Shown here piece by piece: positions 62,239 through 64,000 of a stretch of 64,000 bases of DNA. Made by a program: the position numbers and the translations under genes. The stretch's first letter is position 1, and each line of letters begins with the position of its first letter. The DNA lies in assembly GCA_034717695.1 (NCBI GenBank), contig JAYELS010000080.1:10433-74432 (forward strand), given 5' to 3'. The notes under the pieces were generated by a model, which worked only from the letters and a program-made list of their open reading frames with translations, had not been told where the DNA came from and ran no database searches. The DNA is from NAT127 sp034717695. GTDB lineage: Bacteria; Pseudomonadota; Gammaproteobacteria; Pseudomonadales; Porticoccaceae.

Positions 62239-62877
62239 ATGACCCGACGCTGGATGACCGTGCCCAACGCCCTCAGCGGACTGCGTATCCTGCTGGTGCC
62301 GGTATTGCTGCTGTGCGCCTGGCATCAGCAGCAGGGGCTGTTCCTGTCGGTGCTGGCGCTATCCCTGCTGTCCGACGCCTTCGACGGCTATTTTGCCCGC
62401 CTCCTGCACCAGGAGTCGGATTTCGGTGCCCGTCTCGACAGCTGGGGGGATCTGTTCACCTACGGGGCGATGATCATCGGCCTCTACCTGGCCTGGCCCG
62501 GGGTGTTCCACCGGGAGCTCGGCTTTCTGGCCCTCGGCATCGGCTTTTACCTGCTGCCCACCACGGCGAGTCTCATCAAGTTCGGCGAACTGCCGAGTTA
62601 TCACACCTGGGCCGCCAAGCTTGCCGCCCTGATGCTGGCGCCCGGCTATTACCTCCTCACCCTGTTCGACAGCGCCCTGCTGTTCCGGGCGGTGATCATC
62701 TTTCACGGCTGGGTGGCGGTGGAGGGGGTGCTGATCGTGCTCACCCTGGAGCGCAATCAGTTCAATGTGCCCACCTTCATTCACGCCCGCACCCTGACAC
62801 GCCGTGCCCGGGCTTCCCTGGCACTGCGCAAGGAAAAACGCCGCGCCCGCCGCGCGAGGCGGCGGGGCGAGGAGTAG
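62239..62877 (+). CDS. CDP-alcohol phosphatidyltransferase family protein
   Basis: 212-residue integral membrane enzyme that joins a CDP-linked donor to an alcohol in phospholipid synthesis. The full signature D-G-x2-A-R-x8-G-x3-D-x3-D is present in 'DGYFARLLHQESDFGARLDS' plus 'WGD'. About five helices follow, and the C-terminus 'RRARASLALRKEKRRARRAR' is very basic. It starts 21 bases after rlmB. PgsA or PssA-like activity is possible; the length and basic tail do not decide. Confidence 0.88.
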   Translation: MTRRWMTVPNALSGLRILLVPVLLLCAWHQQQGLFLSVLALSLLSDAFDGYFARLLHQESDFGARLDSWGDLFTYGAMIIGLYLAWPGVFHRELGFLALGIGFYLLPTTASLIKFGELPSYHTWAAKLAALMLAPGYYLLTLFDSALLFRAVIIFHGWVAVEGVLIVLTLERNQFNVPTFIHARTLTRRARASLALRKEKRRARRARRRGEE

Positions 62878-62882
62878 CGGCG

Positions 62883-63080
62883 TTATTCCCCGTCGCGACC
62901 GAGGGGGAATATGCAGTGTTTGGCGAAGTCGCTGGCCTCGTTGACGGTCCAGTCCCCGGAGGGCTTTTCCTTCATGGCGGCACACCACTTCTCGCTGCCC
63001 ACTTCCGGGGCGCAACCCCCCAAAAGTCCAAGGGCAAGCAACAGGGCAAAGGCAGGCAGTTGATGTTCCCGGCTTGTCAT
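62883..63080 (-). CDS. DUF3012 family small lipoprotein
   Basis: 65 residues from ATG 63080. A signal sequence 'FALLLALGLLGGCAPEVGSE' contains the lipobox L-G-G-C, predicting lipid attachment at the cysteine. The mature part 'KWCAAMKEKPSGDWTVNEAS', followed by 'DFAKHCIF', matches the DUF3012 domain as I know it; two further cysteines may form a disulfide. ATG 63080 has 'AAGGA' upstream; an ATG at 63110 has none. Function unknown; convergent with the phosphatidyltransferase gene. Confidence 0.85.
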   Translation of the reverse strand: MTSREHQLPAFALLLALGLLGGCAPEVGSEKWCAAMKEKPSGDWTVNEASDFAKHCIFPLGRDGE

Positions 63081-63201
63081 TTTTGGTTTTCCTTGGCGGT
63101 TACTCGGCATTGCAGGTTGCCGGTATCGTACCAGCTGCCGGAAGTCTATTCACCATCGGGCCTTGAACACTCTGGCATTTTCCTTGAGCGCCCGGTCAGT
63201 C

Positions 63202-63629
63202 TCAGCTCGCCTGCTCATAGGGGATCGTGAAACTCCCCTCGGAGCCGAGCGCCGTCAGGGGCGGTACGTAGGCGTATCCCAGCGCCGCGGCCACTGCCGC
63301 GCAGGTGATCTTGCCCTGATGGACATTGAGCCCATTGAGCAGGTGCGGGTTACTCTCCAACCCGCTGATCACACCCTGCCTCGCCAGTGTCAGCACATAG
63401 GGCAGGGTGGCGTTTGTCAGGGCGAGGGTCGACGTCTGGGCGACGGCCCCGGGCATGTTGGCCACGCAGTAATGAATGATGCCGCCACGATGGCCCTGCC
63501 ATTGACGACAATCCGTGCGCCGGCGTGGACGCACTGCCCGTCGCTGAAGCCGCTGCCGATGCCTGCGGCGCTCTCCACCAGGACGCTGTTTCCCTGGGCG
63601 CACAGCTCGCACACACCTGCAAGACTCAT
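63202..63629 (-). pseudogene. ald: alanine dehydrogenase remnant (truncated, internally deleted, frameshifted)
   Basis: Two pieces of alanine dehydrogenase lie end to end in different frames. From 63629, 'AGVCELCAQGNSVLVESAAG' followed by 'IGSGFSD' and 'HAGARIV' matches about residues 15-60 of the enzyme. From about 63480, 'GIIHYCVANMPGAVAQTSTL' followed by 'ALTNATLPYVL' and 'GLESNPHLLNGLNVHQGKIT' matches the last 80 residues and ends at a normal-looking stop at 63202. About 235 central codons, with the NAD-binding domain, are missing, and the first 15 or so codons are gone. No function is expected. Confidence 0.85.
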
Positions 63630-63704
63630 GCTTACCTAGTATTCGTGGTTTTTTATTTCCTTGGGAATGCCAATCAGCGTCCTCGTCCCATTAAAAAGGC
63701 TGAT

Positions 63705-63718
63705 TGAATGCCCATTCA
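63705..63718. promoter_or_regulatory. small palindrome TGAATG-CC-CATTCA
   Basis: Perfect 6-bp inverted repeat with a two-base centre in the AT-richer stretch upstream of the ald remnant, operator-like in form. It may be a relic of the ald promoter region. No factor is assigned. Confidence 0.3.
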
Positions 63719-63877
63719 GTATAAGAACACTTGCATAAAAATTAATCGAGCGGACGCTGATGCCCGTTAAGCGAGCTGTATCAGAACCCGAAAAATCCAG
63801 GGCAAATTAGCGAATAATTCGGCGAAACGTCTTCTCTGCGATTCGGGAGCGGCGATAGAAGCTATTTTTCGATTTAA

Positions 63878-64000
63878 GGCATCTCTGATTTATTCACGAT
63901 CTCGGCGATAATACGGTATCACGTTGACCACAGCGAAGTTTTCCAAACATGAAGCAGCAATCCCTGACCGATGGCTTTGAGAAATTCCGAAAGAAGACCC
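63878..64000 (+). mobile_element. left end of an IS5-family-like insertion sequence
   Basis: The stretch starting 'GGCATCTCTGATTTATTC' at 63878 looks like a terminal inverted repeat of IS5-type elements, and a transposase-like start follows at 63949. The right end is outside, so neither the opposite repeat nor a target duplication can be seen. The exact boundary is uncertain by a few bases. Confidence 0.6.
63949..64000 (+). CDS. transposase N-terminus, cut by window end
   Basis: Seventeen codons, 'MKQQSLTDGFEKFRKKT', are visible. This matches from memory the very characteristic N-terminus of IS5-family transposases (MKQ-x-(T/S)-(L/F)-(A/T)-x-G-F-E-K-(F/Y)-R-K). The rest lies beyond the window, so catalytic residues cannot be checked. 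Confidence 0.65.
   Translation, partial: MKQQSLTDGFEKFRKKT

Overview
The window reads as chromosomal DNA of a GC-rich gammaproteobacterium. The core gene neighbourhoods are those of Pseudomonas and its marine relatives: smc-zipA-ligA, a complete ccmABCDEFGHI cytochrome c maturation operon, tRNA-Leu(CAG) beside rnr-rlmB, an FNR/ANR regulator next to a HemN-like gene, and a YheU protein. Small families such as DUF4399 and DUF3012 suggest a marine gammaproteobacterium, but the genus cannot be fixed from sequence reading alone.

Left part (1-8.8 kb): the 5' two thirds of gcvP (leftward), an HI_0220.2-like uracil-DNA glycosylase homologue, a small beta-barrel, a BolA protein and a DUF4399 protein. 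Next is an oxygen-response group: ompW behind an FNR-type box, fnr itself with all four cluster cysteines, a HemN-like protein without radical-SAM cysteines, and a tandem universal stress protein behind a well-placed FNR box. A small acidic protein with a near-consensus promoter closes the group. 8.9-15.9 kb is ccmABCDEFGHI. 16.0-27.3 kb carries smc, zipA, ligA, a small membrane protein, an MFS carrier, convergent trmH and gcvR-like genes, and an exported methyltransferase / yheU / hydrolase operon. 27.3-35.4 kb (leftward) holds an unrecognised conserved-looking protein and a ten-gene Mrp-type cation/proton antiporter cluster (E, F, G, DUF4040, B, C, D, D, small membrane protein, D).

Accessory part (35.9-58.5 kb): a catabolic island with two paralogous cytochrome P450s, two TonB-dependent receptors, two short-chain dehydrogenases, an alpha/beta hydrolase, a MalT/AcoK-like LuxR regulator, and a rightward operon of enoyl-CoA hydratase, acyl-CoA carboxylase beta, biotin carboxylase-BCCP alpha, SDR, acyl-CoA synthetase, spinster-like MFS, P450 and VOC protein. 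It ends with a phosphotransferase-fold protein that has lost its catalytic HGD motif. The likely logic is uptake of a hydrophobic compound through the TonB receptors, P450 and SDR oxidation, CoA activation, then carboxylation and hydration. The substrate is not identifiable. A striking 18-bp inverted repeat between P450 and receptor shares its core with a second site between the regulator and the hydratase operon, suggesting a regulon.

Right end (58.7-64 kb): tRNA-Leu, rnr, rlmB, a CDP-alcohol phosphatidyltransferase and a DUF3012 lipoprotein. The window finishes with an internally deleted, frameshifted alanine dehydrogenase remnant and the first bases of an apparent IS5-type transposase gene.
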